NCBI GenBank assembly: GCA_900546215.1
Contig: URCD01000028.1
Location: forward strand, 1 to 23,352
Length of the DNA stretch: 23,352 nt
Direction of reading: 5' to 3'
Origin: an uncultured Eubacteriales bacterium
GTDB taxonomy: Bacteria > Bacillota > Clostridia > Lachnospirales > Anaerotignaceae
In this document: positions 1 through 7,229 of the stretch, in pieces
Numbering within the stretch: position 1 is the first letter of the stretch
How the letters are laid out: each line of letters starts with the position of its first letter
Notes under the pieces: model-generated
Seen by the model: only the letters and a program-made list of their open reading frames with translations
Databases searched by the model: none
What the model was told of the DNA's origin: nothing
Translations under genes and position numbers: made by a program

Positions 1-553
1 CCTTAATGGCCTTTGATCCAAGTGGGATTATCCTTGTTTTCCCGCCTGAGCGGCAGCTAAGGTATTCCATCTCCATATTTATATCCCATACAGTTAGCGA
101 GACCAGCTCGGTAACCCTCATTCCGGTAGCGTAAAGCACCTCAAGCATAGCCTTATCGCGTATCCCCTTCATATCGCTTATATCCGGCTGTTCAAGAAGC
201 AGCTCAACCTCTTTAAGAGAAAGAATTTCCGGCATTTTCTTTTCCACCTTCGGTGTTTCAATACCTTCGGCAGGATTGCTGTCTATGGCCCTTATCCTTG
301 TTAAATACGAAAAGAAAGACCTGATTGACGCGGCATTTCTTGATACGGTAGCAGCCGCCCTGTTCTGTCTTTCCAGGTCGTAAATATAAGCCATAATATT
401 AGTTTTATTAACCTTTGTTATGTCCTCTATCCCATTATTTCTAAGAAAGCGGACAAAGGAATAAAGGTCTCTTTTATAAGAGGCCATTGTATTTTCAGAC
501 GAACCCCTTGTTTTCGCCAGATACTCCGCAAATTCTTCTATGTACCCTTCCAT
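1..553 (-). CDS. xerD: Tyrosine recombinase XerD, C-terminus cut by window edge
   Basis: Site-specific tyrosine recombinase; with XerC it would resolve chromosome dimers at dif. About 184 residues are visible, starting MEGYIEEFAEYLAKTRGSS, which is the SAM-like core-binding domain (roughly 1-90), followed by the start of the catalytic domain. The first catalytic Arg lies in LYATGMRVTELVSL and the catalytic-Lys strand in GGKTRIIPLGSKAIK. The HxxR motif and the nucleophilic Tyr would lie beyond the window. The ATG at 553 follows an AAGGAG box. The position after NUDIX and spoIIM matches the conserved Firmicute order, which favours XerD over XerC or a mobile integrase. The XerC/XerD choice rests on this context and not on a motif. 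Confidence 0.9.
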   Translation of the reverse strand, partial: MEGYIEEFAEYLAKTRGSSENTMASYKRDLYSFVRFLRNNGIEDITKVNKTNIMAYIYDLERQNRAAATVSRNAASIRSFFSYLTRIRAIDSNPAEGIETPKVEKKMPEILSLKEVELLLEQPDISDMKGIRDKAMLEVLYATGMRVTELVSLTVWDINMEMEYLSCRSGGKTRIIPLGSKAIK

Positions 554-588
554 GTTATACTCCTTAAAACTGTCTGCCCTTTATGTTA

Positions 589-617
589 ATTATATCCCTA
601 ATTCCCTAAAAAGTCGA
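589..617 (-). promoter_or_regulatory. Putative sigma-A promoter of xerD
   Basis: On the minus strand a TCGACT -35 (617-612) and a perfect TATAAT -10 (594-589) are separated by 17 bases, about 36 bases before the xerD ATG. The gap between spoIIM and xerD (554-691) is otherwise AT-rich. It holds a small CGGAT/ATCCG hairpin near 656-668 without a clean T tail, so I do not call a terminator there. The promoter suggests xerD can be transcribed separately from the genes before it. Confidence 0.55.
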
Positions 618-691
618 TATATTTTACCATTTTTATATTTAAAACAGGCTTTTTTCGGATTTCATCCGCCACATACGGCCTATTTTTGGGC

Positions 692-1264
692 TTATTTCAA
701 AAATCCGGCTATAAAATCCACCACATACGCCTCCGAAAGGCAGGCCGCTGCGTTGATTGCAAGACAGCACAGAAGAATTATAAGGTGTTCCGACAAATGC
801 TTCTGCCTCTCGCGTTTTATTCTGCTTTTAGGGCCGTTATTGCTGAATTTATTGAGGACAAAGTTTATTGTCCATACAGCAGTGAATATATAAAGCGGTA
901 TGAGAATAATGTTCTGAGGCAGTATATTAGCCAAAACATAGGAAAGCCCTGCTCCCGCAGCCGCAAACGACGCTGAAAACCCATAAAATATTCCGGAGCA
1001 GAAGATTATAATCAGGACAATAACCGCGCCCGACGAAATGAAGCCGGCAAGCCAAATTGCCCCAATATATTTGCCGTGTTTAAAAAACAGCGGCCAGAAT
1101 GATGTTTCCTGCGAGGCAAATGCCTCCATATAACCGTTCAGCCTGTCAACCTGCTCCTGTTTCAGCGCTCCGGCCGAAACCGCGCCGGTCAGAATTCCAA
1201 CAAAAAAGCAGATACAGACGATTAATAAAACCATCTGCCATCTGCCTGCTGTTTTGTTTTTCAT
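692..1264 (-). CDS. spoIIM: Stage II sporulation protein M (SpoIIM)
   Basis: Integral membrane protein of 190 residues in the SpoIIM/DUF95 family. In Bacillus SpoIIM is part of the SpoIID-SpoIIM-SpoIIP machine that drives forespore engulfment by septal peptidoglycan remodelling. Hydrophobic segments are visible at about 10-32, 66-88, 95-130 and 160-180, and an amphipathic, acidic and Gln-rich loop follows the first one, as is usual in the family. The ATG follows a GGGGTG box. It lies 65 bases after the NUDIX gene and before xerD, as in Bacillus. The overall hydrophobic pattern and the context carry the assignment, since the family has no catalytic motif. Its presence implies the organism sporulates or descends from a sporulating lineage. 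Confidence 0.85.
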   Translation of the reverse strand: MKNKTAGRWQMVLLIVCICFFVGILTGAVSAGALKQEQVDRLNGYMEAFASQETSFWPLFFKHGKYIGAIWLAGFISSGAVIVLIIIFCSGIFYGFSASFAAAGAGLSYVLANILPQNIILIPLYIFTAVWTINFVLNKFSNNGPKSRIKRERQKHLSEHLIILLCCLAINAAACLSEAYVVDFIAGFLK

Positions 1265-1329
1265 ATAGCATCACCCCGCCGCCTTATTTTTAATAATATA
1301 TATGACAGGGGTACATGCTCTATTCTTTA

Positions 1330-1869
1330 TTATCTATTCCTTTTTGCGACAAGCTCGTTATAGGCAAGTATGCCCATTACGGTTTTCGAGTCCTTTATGG
1401 TGCCGTTAAAAACCATATTTACGGCCTCCTGAAGTGAATACCTTTCTATCTCTATAAACTCGTCAGGGTCAAGGTGCTGTTCTCCCTTTATGAGCTTTTC
1501 CGCGATATACAGATAAATTCTCTCAGTGCATACTCCTACGGAGCAGTAGGTCCAGTCAATATAGGTGAGGCTTTCCGCCCTATAGCCTATCTCCTCCTCC
1601 AGCTCGCGAAGCGCGCAGTCATAAGGGTCCTCATGCGCTTCAAAGGTTCCGGCCGGTATTTCAAGCACCATATCCTTAGCGGGATGGCGGTACTGCCTTA
1701 CAAAAATCAAATTTCCGTCGTCATCCACAGGAACTATCGCGGAGGCGTTATTTTTCTCGATAATCTCCCTTGCAGCCGTTTTTCCGTCCGGCATCATAAT
1801 TTCGTCCCTGAACACCTTTAAAATTTTACCATCGTATACTTTCTCGATTTTTTTAACCTCGTAGTCCAT
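1330..1869 (-). CDS. nudF: NUDIX hydrolase, ADP-ribose pyrophosphatase type
   Basis: Cytoplasmic NUDIX enzyme of 179 residues, predicted to hydrolyse ADP-ribose to AMP and ribose 5-phosphate as a house-cleaning step. The Nudix box is complete at residues 74-96: Gly74, Glu80, Arg88-Glu89, Glu92-Glu93 and Gly95, fitting GX5EX7REUXEEXGU. The preceding stretch FVRQYRHPAKDMVLEIPAGT is typical of the ADP-ribose branch, as is the length. The ATG has an AAGGAG box. It starts 18 bases after asnS, so the two are probably co-transcribed, and it precedes spoIIM and xerD as nudF does in Bacillus. Substrate is inferred from the subfamily; another nucleoside diphosphate sugar is possible. Confidence 0.9.
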   Translation of the reverse strand: MDYEVKKIEKVYDGKILKVFRDEIMMPDGKTAAREIIEKNNASAIVPVDDDGNLIFVRQYRHPAKDMVLEIPAGTFEAHEDPYDCALRELEEEIGYRAESLTYIDWTYCSVGVCTERIYLYIAEKLIKGEQHLDPDEFIEIERYSLQEAVNMVFNGTIKDSKTVMGILAYNELVAKRNR

Positions 1870-1887
1870 ACCTTCTCCTTCTTTGCA

Positions 1888-3282
1888 TCAGAACTCAGCG
1901 TTTCGTACCGTTCTGGGATAGGGTATAACGTCTCTGATATTTGACATTCCCGTAATATACATAATAAGCCTTTCAAAGCCAAGGCCATAGCCGGCATGAC
2001 GTGTGCCGCCGAACTTACGGAGGTCAAGATACCACCAGTAGTCCTCCTTATTAAGGCCAAGCTCCTCCATTCTGTTTTCAAGAACGTCAAGCCTTTCCTC
2101 TCTCTGGCTTCCACCGATTATCTCGCCTATTCCGGGCACCAGACAGTCCGCTGCCGCAACCGTTTTTCCGTCGTCATTCATACGCATATAGAAGGCCTTG
2201 ATTTCCTTCGGATAATCTGTAACAAATACGGGTTTCTTATAAATTTCCTCTGTTATATATCTTTCGTGCTCTGTCTGGAGGTCGCAGCCCCACTCTACCG
2301 GATAGTCAAATCTGTCTCCGGCCTTTTTAAGAAGCTCGACAGCCTCTGTATAGGTAATACGGCCAAAATCAGAATTAACTATGTTGTTGAGTCTGTCAAT
2401 AAGCCCCTTGTCCACAAAGCTGTTGAAAAACTCCATTTCCTCGGGAGCGTTTTCAAGCACATAGCTGATAACGAACTTAAGCATATCCTCCGCTGTATCC
2501 ATATAGTCGTTAAGGTCTGCGAAAGCCATTTCAGGCTCTATCATCCAAAACTCCGCCGCATGGCGTGTTGTGTTGGAGTTTTCCGCTCTGAATGTGGGTC
2601 CGAAGGTATATACATCCCTGAAAGCAAGCGCATAGGTTTCAGCAGAAAGCTGTCCGCTTACTGTCAGATTTGTTTCCTTTCCAAAGAAATCCTTTGAATA
2701 ATCAACGGTACCGTCATCCTTAAGCGGAGGGTTTTTCATATCGAGGGTAGTAACCTGGAACATTTCTCCCGCTCCCTCACAGTCGCTTCCGGTAATAATG
2801 GGCGTATGAACATATACGAAGCCTCTCTCCTGGAAGAACTTATGGACAGCGTAAGCCGCAATGCTTCTTACCCTGAATGTGGCAGAAAATGTATTTGTTC
2901 TTGGTCTGAGATACGCTATAGTCCTTAAAAACTCAAATGAATGTCTCTTTTTCTGAAGCGGGTAGTCGGGTGTTGTATATCCCTCAACCGCGATTTCCTC
3001 AGCCTTTATTTCAAAGGGTTGTTTTGCTTCGGGTGTAAGAACAAGCCTGCCCTTCACAATGACAGCGGCTCCTACGCCAAGCTTTGATATTTCCGTATAA
3101 TTATCGACTACGCCGTCCTCAAAAACAACCTGTACGCTTTTAAAAAAGGTTCCGTCGTTAAGCTCTATAAAACCGAAGGACTTTGAAGAACGAAGCGTTC
3201 TTATCCAGCCTCCGACCTCAACAGTTTTGTCGGCAAAATCAGCCGTGCTTTTGTATAATTCCTTTACTCTTGTCAGTTTCAT
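1888..3282 (-). CDS. asnS: Asparaginyl-tRNA synthetase
   Basis: Class IIb aminoacyl-tRNA synthetase of 464 residues that charges tRNA-Asn with asparagine using ATP. The N-terminal OB-fold anticodon-binding domain (about 1-105) begins VKELY and contains VEVGGWIRTLRSSKSFGFIELNDG. The catalytic core has class II motif 2 at FRAENSNTTRHAAEF (231-245) and motif 3 at GLGFERL (about 433-439). The protein ends DVIPYPRTVRNAEF, as is usual for AsnRS; AspRS usually has a GAD insertion, which is absent here. ATG with a GGAGG box. It sits 17 bases after the aminotransferase gene and 18 before the NUDIX gene. No T-box leader is present in front of the operon. Confidence 0.97.
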   Translation of the reverse strand: MKLTRVKELYKSTADFADKTVEVGGWIRTLRSSKSFGFIELNDGTFFKSVQVVFEDGVVDNYTEISKLGVGAAVIVKGRLVLTPEAKQPFEIKAEEIAVEGYTTPDYPLQKKRHSFEFLRTIAYLRPRTNTFSATFRVRSIAAYAVHKFFQERGFVYVHTPIITGSDCEGAGEMFQVTTLDMKNPPLKDDGTVDYSKDFFGKETNLTVSGQLSAETYALAFRDVYTFGPTFRAENSNTTRHAAEFWMIEPEMAFADLNDYMDTAEDMLKFVISYVLENAPEEMEFFNSFVDKGLIDRLNNIVNSDFGRITYTEAVELLKKAGDRFDYPVEWGCDLQTEHERYITEEIYKKPVFVTDYPKEIKAFYMRMNDDGKTVAAADCLVPGIGEIIGGSQREERLDVLENRMEELGLNKEDYWWYLDLRKFGGTRHAGYGLGFERLIMYITGMSNIRDVIPYPRTVRNAEF

Positions 3283-3299
3283 CTTTCAGTGCCTCCAAT

Positions 3300-4496
3300 T
3301 CATTTAATCTCTGCAAGAAATTCCTCAAGTCTGTCCATACCCTTTGTTATATTCTCTATTGAGGTTGCATAGGAAAATCTTATATGGTCGGGCATACCGA
3401 AATCCGCGCACGGCACTACGGCCAGAAGCTTCTCGTCAAGGAGCATTGCGCCAATCTGCGCAGCGGAGCTCAATGTTTCTCCCTTATATGCCTTTTGGTA
3501 GGTGCCTGAAAAATCTATGAAAAGATAGAAGGCCCCTTCCGGTTTGATTGTCTTTACATAGGGCATTTTTACCACTCTTTCATAAATATAGTCACGGCGT
3601 TTCTCAAACTGCTCTCTCATCTGCTCCACACAGTCCTGAGGTCCCGCGATTGCCGCAAGCGCTGCCTTTTGAGCTATTGAGTTGGGGTTTGATGTCATGT
3701 GTGACTGCATGCTGGCCATAAGTTTAGCTATCTTAAGAGGCGAAGCCGTATATCCTATTCTCCACCCGGTCATAGCGTAGCTTTTTGAAACCCCATTTAC
3801 CGTTATTGTCCTGTCGTATATTTCCTGATTGAAGGACGCAATGCTTATATGCTTTTTGTCCTTTGAATATATGAGCTTTTCATAAATCTCGTCAGCTATT
3901 ACTATTATATCCTTCTCAACGGCAAAGTCGGCTATTCCCCTGAGCTGCTCCTCCGTCATCACCATGCCGGTGGGATTGCTGGGAGTTGTAATTATAACCG
4001 CCTTTGTTTTGCTGCTGTAGCCGCTTTCAAGCACACCCCTTGTGAGCGCGAAGTTTTCTTCCTGTTTTGTATAAACCACAACCGGAGTGCCGCCTGCAAG
4101 TCTTACCATCTCAGCATAGCTGAGCCAGTACGGAGCCGGAATGATAACCTCGTCCCCGGGATTAAGCACAGCCATAAGAGCGTTTACGAGCGAGTGCTTT
4201 GCTCCGTTGCTTATTACTATCTGTGTGTAATCGTAATCGAGTCCGTTATCCTCCTTGAGCTTTTTGGCAACCGCCTGTCTGAGCTCAAGTATTCCCGCTG
4301 CCGGGGTATATTTTGTAAAGCCCTCGTTTATGGCTTCCACTGCCGCCCTTTTAATATGTTCGGGAGTATCAAAATCAGGTTCCCCTACGCTGAAGCTGAT
4401 AACGTCCTTTCCTTCTTTTCTAAGTACGCCTGCTTTTTCGGTAATTGACAATGTTGACGACGGTTTAATGCCAAGCGCCTTCTCCGATAAATTCAT
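3300..4496 (-). CDS. Class I PLP-dependent aminotransferase (aspartate aminotransferase-like)
   Basis: Fold-type I aminotransferase of 398 residues, cytoplasmic. The Schiff-base Lys is Lys238 in VNGVSKSYAMTGWRIGY; the PLP-binding Asn-Pro is in SNPTG (173-177) and the PLP pyridine Asp is Asp202 in ADEIY. The N-terminus (SEKALGIKPSSTLSITEKA) and the SVGEPDFDTP motif are typical of the thermophilic/Bacillus-type aspartate aminotransferase subgroup (AspB/AspC-like), which exchanges aspartate or aromatic amino acids with 2-oxoglutarate. ATG with GGAGGAGG nine bases upstream. It leads an apparent operon with asnS; aspartate supply for asparagine next to AsnRS is a sensible link, but this is inferred. 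Exact substrate cannot be settled from the motifs. Confidence 0.9.
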   Translation of the reverse strand: MNLSEKALGIKPSSTLSITEKAGVLRKEGKDVISFSVGEPDFDTPEHIKRAAVEAINEGFTKYTPAAGILELRQAVAKKLKEDNGLDYDYTQIVISNGAKHSLVNALMAVLNPGDEVIIPAPYWLSYAEMVRLAGGTPVVVYTKQEENFALTRGVLESGYSSKTKAVIITTPSNPTGMVMTEEQLRGIADFAVEKDIIVIADEIYEKLIYSKDKKHISIASFNQEIYDRTITVNGVSKSYAMTGWRIGYTASPLKIAKLMASMQSHMTSNPNSIAQKAALAAIAGPQDCVEQMREQFEKRRDYIYERVVKMPYVKTIKPEGAFYLFIDFSGTYQKAYKGETLSSAAQIGAMLLDEKLLAVVPCADFGMPDHIRFSYATSIENITKGMDRLEEFLAEIK

Positions 4497-4527
4497 GTTT
4501 GTTCCTCCTCCATATTTCTTGGGATAA

Positions 4528-4556
4528 ATTGTATACTATTGTAATTGCAATTGCAA
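4528..4556 (-). promoter_or_regulatory. Putative promoter of the aminotransferase-asnS-nudF operon
   Basis: On the minus strand TTGCAA (4556-4551) and TACAAT (4533-4528) are 17 bases apart, about 30 bases before the aminotransferase ATG. The -35 lies inside a perfect 12-bp palindrome TTGCAATTGCAA (4545-4556), which could be an operator or just a simple repeat. The gap from the dipeptidase gene is only 67 bases and is filled by this site and the ribosome binding site. Confidence 0.5.
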
Positions 4557-4563
4557 GGGATAA

Positions 4564-5499
4564 TTACAGCAGCTCTTTTATTATCCTCATAAAGTTCTCT
4601 TTTCCAATTTTTTCGGCAGTTTCTTTTCCAAATTCTTCTTCAATAATGTCCAGCAGTCCGCCGATTTTTGTCACGTTTTCCATTCCATCTGGCGTTACAG
4701 GTATCCCGTCAAAATCGCAGCCAAGACAAATATGGTCTTCCCCGCAGATTTTAAGCATATGCTCAGTATGCCTTAGTATATCGTCCTTATCCGCGCGTCC
4801 CCTGTCGCTTAAAAAATCCACGCACATATTAAGGCCCGCTATGCCGTCCCGCTCTCCTATTATCCTAAGCTGGTCGTCAGTAAGATTCCTTGGGAAGGAG
4901 CAGATTGAGCGGCAGTTGGAATGTGTTGCTACAAAAGGCTTTTCAGTATGCCTTTGGACGTCGTAAAAGCCCTCGTCAGAAAGATGGGATACGTCAATTA
5001 CTATGCCCAGCCTTTCCATTTCCTTTACGGCCTGCCTGCCGAAGTCCGTAAGTCCGCCGCCAAGGCTGCTTTCCATTACGCCCGTAGCCACGCAGTTTTT
5101 ATAATTCCATGTAAGCGTTGCGGCCCTTACGCCCATGCTATATAAAGAATACAGCTTTTCAAGGCTTCCTTCAAGTGCTTCACAGCCTTCTATTGATAAA
5201 AGCGCACATATTTTTCCGTTGTTTTTTATTATATCGTCAAAGCCCGTAATCAAAGCTATTTTATCCCGGTTAATATTTACTTCATTTTTAAAATAATCAA
5301 TTATTTCCACTGTTTTTAAATAGGCTTCAGGGTAATATATTCTTTTAAGCCATACAGCGAAGGTCTGAATTGGCGAATCGTAATTTTCAAGCATTTTTAA
5401 ATTAATATGCCCGGAAGCGTCGTAAAGGCTTTCCTTATTTTCAAATATGGCCGAAGCTGTGTCACAGTGCCAATCCGCAAAAGTTTTCAAAAAAATCAC
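4564..5499 (-). CDS. Membrane dipeptidase family (M19) hydrolase
   Basis: Zinc metallopeptidase of family M19 (renal dipeptidase-like) of about 311 residues; members cleave dipeptides, sometimes with a D-residue at the C-terminal side. The first metal motif HxD is visible in DWHCDT near the N-terminus. Further family blocks are the bridging Glu in SIEGCEAL, the His ligands in DVSHLSD and THSNCRSI, the RNL of PRNLTDDQLR and GCDFDG near the C-terminus. There is no signal peptide, so it is probably cytoplasmic. Start choice: the first possible codon is GTG at 5499, but AGGA (5504-5501) is only 1 base from it and 10 bases from an in-frame TTG at 5490; TTG (MKTFADWHCDT) is the likelier start. Confidence 0.9.
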   Translation of the reverse strand: MIFLKTFADWHCDTASAIFENKESLYDASGHINLKMLENYDSPIQTFAVWLKRIYYPEAYLKTVEIIDYFKNEVNINRDKIALITGFDDIIKNNGKICALLSIEGCEALEGSLEKLYSLYSMGVRAATLTWNYKNCVATGVMESSLGGGLTDFGRQAVKEMERLGIVIDVSHLSDEGFYDVQRHTEKPFVATHSNCRSICSFPRNLTDDQLRIIGERDGIAGLNMCVDFLSDRGRADKDDILRHTEHMLKICGEDHICLGCDFDGIPVTPDGMENVTKIGGLLDIIEEEFGKETAEKIGKENFMRIIKELL

Positions 5500-5534
5500 A
5501 TCCTAATTGCATTTACATATAAGTATATTATTTA

Positions 5535-5580
5535 ATATGCTGCGCATACTATTTGTGAGCTTGAGCCATGGGCTGAAGCT
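5535..5580. repeat. Two small dyads upstream of the DUF1540 gene
   Basis: TATGC TGC GCATA (5536-5548) and AGCTT g AGCC atg GGCT g AAGCT (5558-5580) are inverted repeats between the divergent dipeptidase and DUF1540 starts. The second lies just before the DUF1540 ribosome binding site and could fold in the mRNA or bind a regulator. I see no strong promoter consensus in this gap. Confidence 0.35.
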
Positions 5581-5609
5581 TATAAATAAATTTTCGGGAG
5601 ATGTTAATA

Positions 5610-5771
5610 ATGAGCAGACCTGGATCACAGGAAATTAAATGCACTGTAAAATCATGCCGTTACCATGATAAGGACAGACACTGTACTCTTTCTGATATCG
5701 TTGTAGGCGAAAACGTTGCCAACGCTTCAGAAAAATGCGAAACAGACTGTATGAGCTTTGAAGCCCTTTAA
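5610..5771 (+). CDS. DUF1540 small Cys-rich protein
   Basis: A 53-residue protein starting MSRPGSQEIKCTVKSCRYHD. Five cysteines are spaced C11-x4-C16, C25, C43-x3-C47, and the pattern CxVxxCxYH...C.L.DI.VG...A....C.TDC.SF matches the DUF1540 domain, a short family common in Clostridia with no established function; the cysteines suggest metal binding (inference). The ATG at 5610 has GGGAG nine bases upstream; an in-frame ATG at 5601 is directly against that box and is less likely. The gene stands alone on the plus strand with a strong terminator 16 bases after the stop. Confidence 0.85.
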   Translation: MSRPGSQEIKCTVKSCRYHDKDRHCTLSDIVVGENVANASEKCETDCMSFEAL

Positions 5772-5786
5772 TTAAGTCAAAAGAAA

Positions 5787-5823
5787 GCCACCATGTTATT
5801 TTAACATGGTGGCCCTCTTTTTT
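5787..5823 (+). terminator. Bidirectional intrinsic terminator
   Basis: Perfect 12-bp stem GCCACCATGTTA / TAACATGGTGGC (5787-5798 with 5802-5813) around a 3-base loop. On the plus strand it is followed by CCTCTTTTTT, ending the DUF1540 transcript. On the minus strand the flank reads CTTTCTTTTG, so it probably also ends the dehydrogenase transcript arriving from the right. Confidence 0.9.
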
Positions 5824-5866
5824 AAAGACTTAATGGGGATTAATATATATAAGGAGATCCTATATA

Positions 5867-6964
5867 TCAGATTTTCTGACCAAATGCATCAGCTTCAAGT
5901 ATAGCCTCTTTAAACCGTTCTTCATTCATATCGGCATGCTTAAATTTCCATTCGGTTGTTGCCGTTGCCTTTTTTACAATAGAGTCCACATCCTCTGCCT
6001 TAACCTCTATATCACTTAATTTAACCGGAAGCCCTATGCTCTTATTAAATTTAGCTATCCTTTCAAGCTCACTGTAGTTTTTATCCGCCGCAAGCAGACA
6101 AAGTACACCAAACGAAACTATTTCACCGTGCCTATGTTTTTCAGTAGCCTCTACAACTGTGCTCCCGTTATAAAAAGCGTGAGCAAGAGAGCTGTTGTAA
6201 TAAAATAAATCATCTTTGTTGGTGGTAAAATTAGATACAAGACCTGTAGAAACAATAATTGAGAGCGCTACCTCCTGAAGCTCATAGGAGGCCCTGCCGC
6301 TGCGGCAGTCCTCAAGCGCCTTTGCCCCATACTCCACAAGCGGTTTGGTACATACCTGTCCAAGGCATACGCCGGTCATAGTGGTATGGAAAAGCTCCTC
6401 TCCCTTAGCCGCGTAGGAGGACTCACATTCCTTTGAAAGAGCATCTCCTATGCCGGCCCACAAAAGCTCCGCAGGCGCCTCGGCTATTATCTTTGTATTT
6501 ATGAATGTATGTTCCACAGGCCGCCCGCAGAAATGATACTGCTTGAACGAACCGTCAGCATTATACATTACTGAAAGGGTTGTTGTGGGCGCACAGTTTG
6601 ATGCTATTGTAGGGAAATCAAATACAGGCTTATCAAGCTGCACCGCAAGAACCTTAACGGTGTCAACCGCGCGGCCTCCGCCTACCGCAAACAGTATATC
6701 AGCATTTTTTACAGAGTCAATTCGGCTTAACATTTCTACATTTTCATAGTTTGAGTCGCCGCCATACCAGATAAAATCGCTGATTTCAATGCCTGAGCCC
6801 GCGACTGCCTCCATTATGGCAGATTTTGCTTTGTCCATAGCTGTTTTGCCGCCGATGACAACGGCCTTTTTCCCATACCTTCTCGCCCAGTACGGAATAC
6901 TTTTATAACAATCCTCACCTATACTGTAGTTTGGTAAAATCATATCGTAATTTGTAAAATACAT
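5867..6964 (-). CDS. Iron-containing alcohol dehydrogenase family, glycerol dehydrogenase-like
   Basis: Group III metal-dependent dehydrogenase of 365 residues; the family interconverts alcohols or hydroxy-acids and carbonyls with NAD(P). The N-terminal nucleotide-binding half has AVGGGRAVDTVK (93-104). Predicted metal ligands are Asp174 in GIGDALSKECE, His262 in SLAHAFYNG and His279 in EKHRHGEIVSFG, in register with Asp/His/His of bacterial GldA. The sequence (MYFTNYDMILPNYSIGED, TIASNCAPTTTLSVMY) resembles the GldA/YbdH (HcxA, hydroxycarboxylate dehydrogenase) branch more than the long alcohol dehydrogenases, so the substrate could be glycerol, a 2-hydroxy-acid or another polyol. ATG with AAGGAGG. 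It is monocistronic, and its leader carries an apparent transcription attenuator. Confidence 0.9.
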   Translation of the reverse strand: MYFTNYDMILPNYSIGEDCYKSIPYWARRYGKKAVVIGGKTAMDKAKSAIMEAVAGSGIEISDFIWYGGDSNYENVEMLSRIDSVKNADILFAVGGGRAVDTVKVLAVQLDKPVFDFPTIASNCAPTTTLSVMYNADGSFKQYHFCGRPVEHTFINTKIIAEAPAELLWAGIGDALSKECESSYAAKGEELFHTTMTGVCLGQVCTKPLVEYGAKALEDCRSGRASYELQEVALSIIVSTGLVSNFTTNKDDLFYYNSSLAHAFYNGSTVVEATEKHRHGEIVSFGVLCLLAADKNYSELERIAKFNKSIGLPVKLSDIEVKAEDVDSIVKKATATTEWKFKHADMNEERFKEAILEADAFGQKI

Positions 6965-7010
6965 TGCAAATCCTCCTTATTGAAAATAAACAATTCCGGA
7001 ATTTGGGTAT

Positions 7011-7065
7011 AAAAAAAGACATGAAAGCTTATTCATCATTCGTGATGACAAGACCTTCATAGTCT
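7011..7065 (-). terminator. Intrinsic terminator inside the dehydrogenase leader (attenuator candidate)
   Basis: On the minus strand a long hairpin runs from 7065 to 7017. It consists of AGAC/GTCT, a bulged T, ATGAAGG/CTTTCAT, a bulged T, CTT/AAG, a small internal loop, and TCATCA/TGATGA capped by CGAA: about 20 bp in total. A T run (7016-7011) follows directly. It lies between a good promoter and the dehydrogenase start, about 50 bases before the ATG. The 5' arm segment AAGGtCTT (7057-7050) can instead pair with AAGCCTT at 7116-7110 near the transcript start, giving a competing antiterminator. Ligand or protein factor unknown; no known riboswitch class was recognised. Confidence 0.7.
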
Positions 7066-7124
7066 GATATACAAAAAAACTGATTTTAAAAAATGTGCCC
7101 TATTCGTTTAAGGCTTCCGTAAAC

Positions 7125-7153
7125 ATAATAAAAGAAATTTATAAAAAAGTCAA
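7125..7153 (-). promoter_or_regulatory. Promoter of the dehydrogenase gene
   Basis: TTGACT (7153-7148) and TATTAT (7130-7125) on the minus strand are spaced by exactly 17 bases, which puts the transcript start near 7118 and leaves a leader of about 150 bases before the ATG at 6964. It lies downstream of the rny terminator. The leader also contains a 12-bp palindrome AATTCCGGAATT (6992-7003) between the attenuator and the ribosome binding site. Confidence 0.75.
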
Positions 7154-7192
7154 TAGGTTTTGTTATGACAATAAAACAATTTTATAAAAATA

Positions 7193-7216
7193 GGCGTATC
7201 CCAAATGGGATACGCC
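7193..7216 (-). terminator. Intrinsic terminator after rny
   Basis: Perfect 10-bp stem GGCGTATCCC / GGGATACGCC around an AAAT-type loop, 13 bases after the rny stop. On the minus strand it is followed by TATTTTTATAAAA. The plus-strand flank GTTCTTTTC is also T-rich. Confidence 0.85.
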
Positions 7217-7229
7217 GTTCTTTTCTCAA

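Noticed and set aside
1..553. Phage or island integrase
   Set aside because: The recombinase is next to spoIIM and a NUDIX gene in the conserved chromosomal order and no phage genes or attachment repeats are seen.
1996..2697. Plus-strand open frame of 233 codons
   Set aside because: It lies wholly antisense to asnS, which has clear family motifs. It has no ribosome binding site or recognisable domain and its composition is what reverse reading of a conserved gene gives.
4497..4563. T-box riboswitch before the aminotransferase-asnS operon
   Set aside because: The gap is only 67 bases and contains just a promoter-like site and the ribosome binding site; no room or conserved T-box sequence.
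7000..7060. Minus-strand 27-codon frame (from ATG at 7060) in the dehydrogenase leader
   Set aside because: No Shine-Dalgarno before its ATG and it runs through the terminator hairpin and T run; the hairpin explains the sequence better than a leader peptide.
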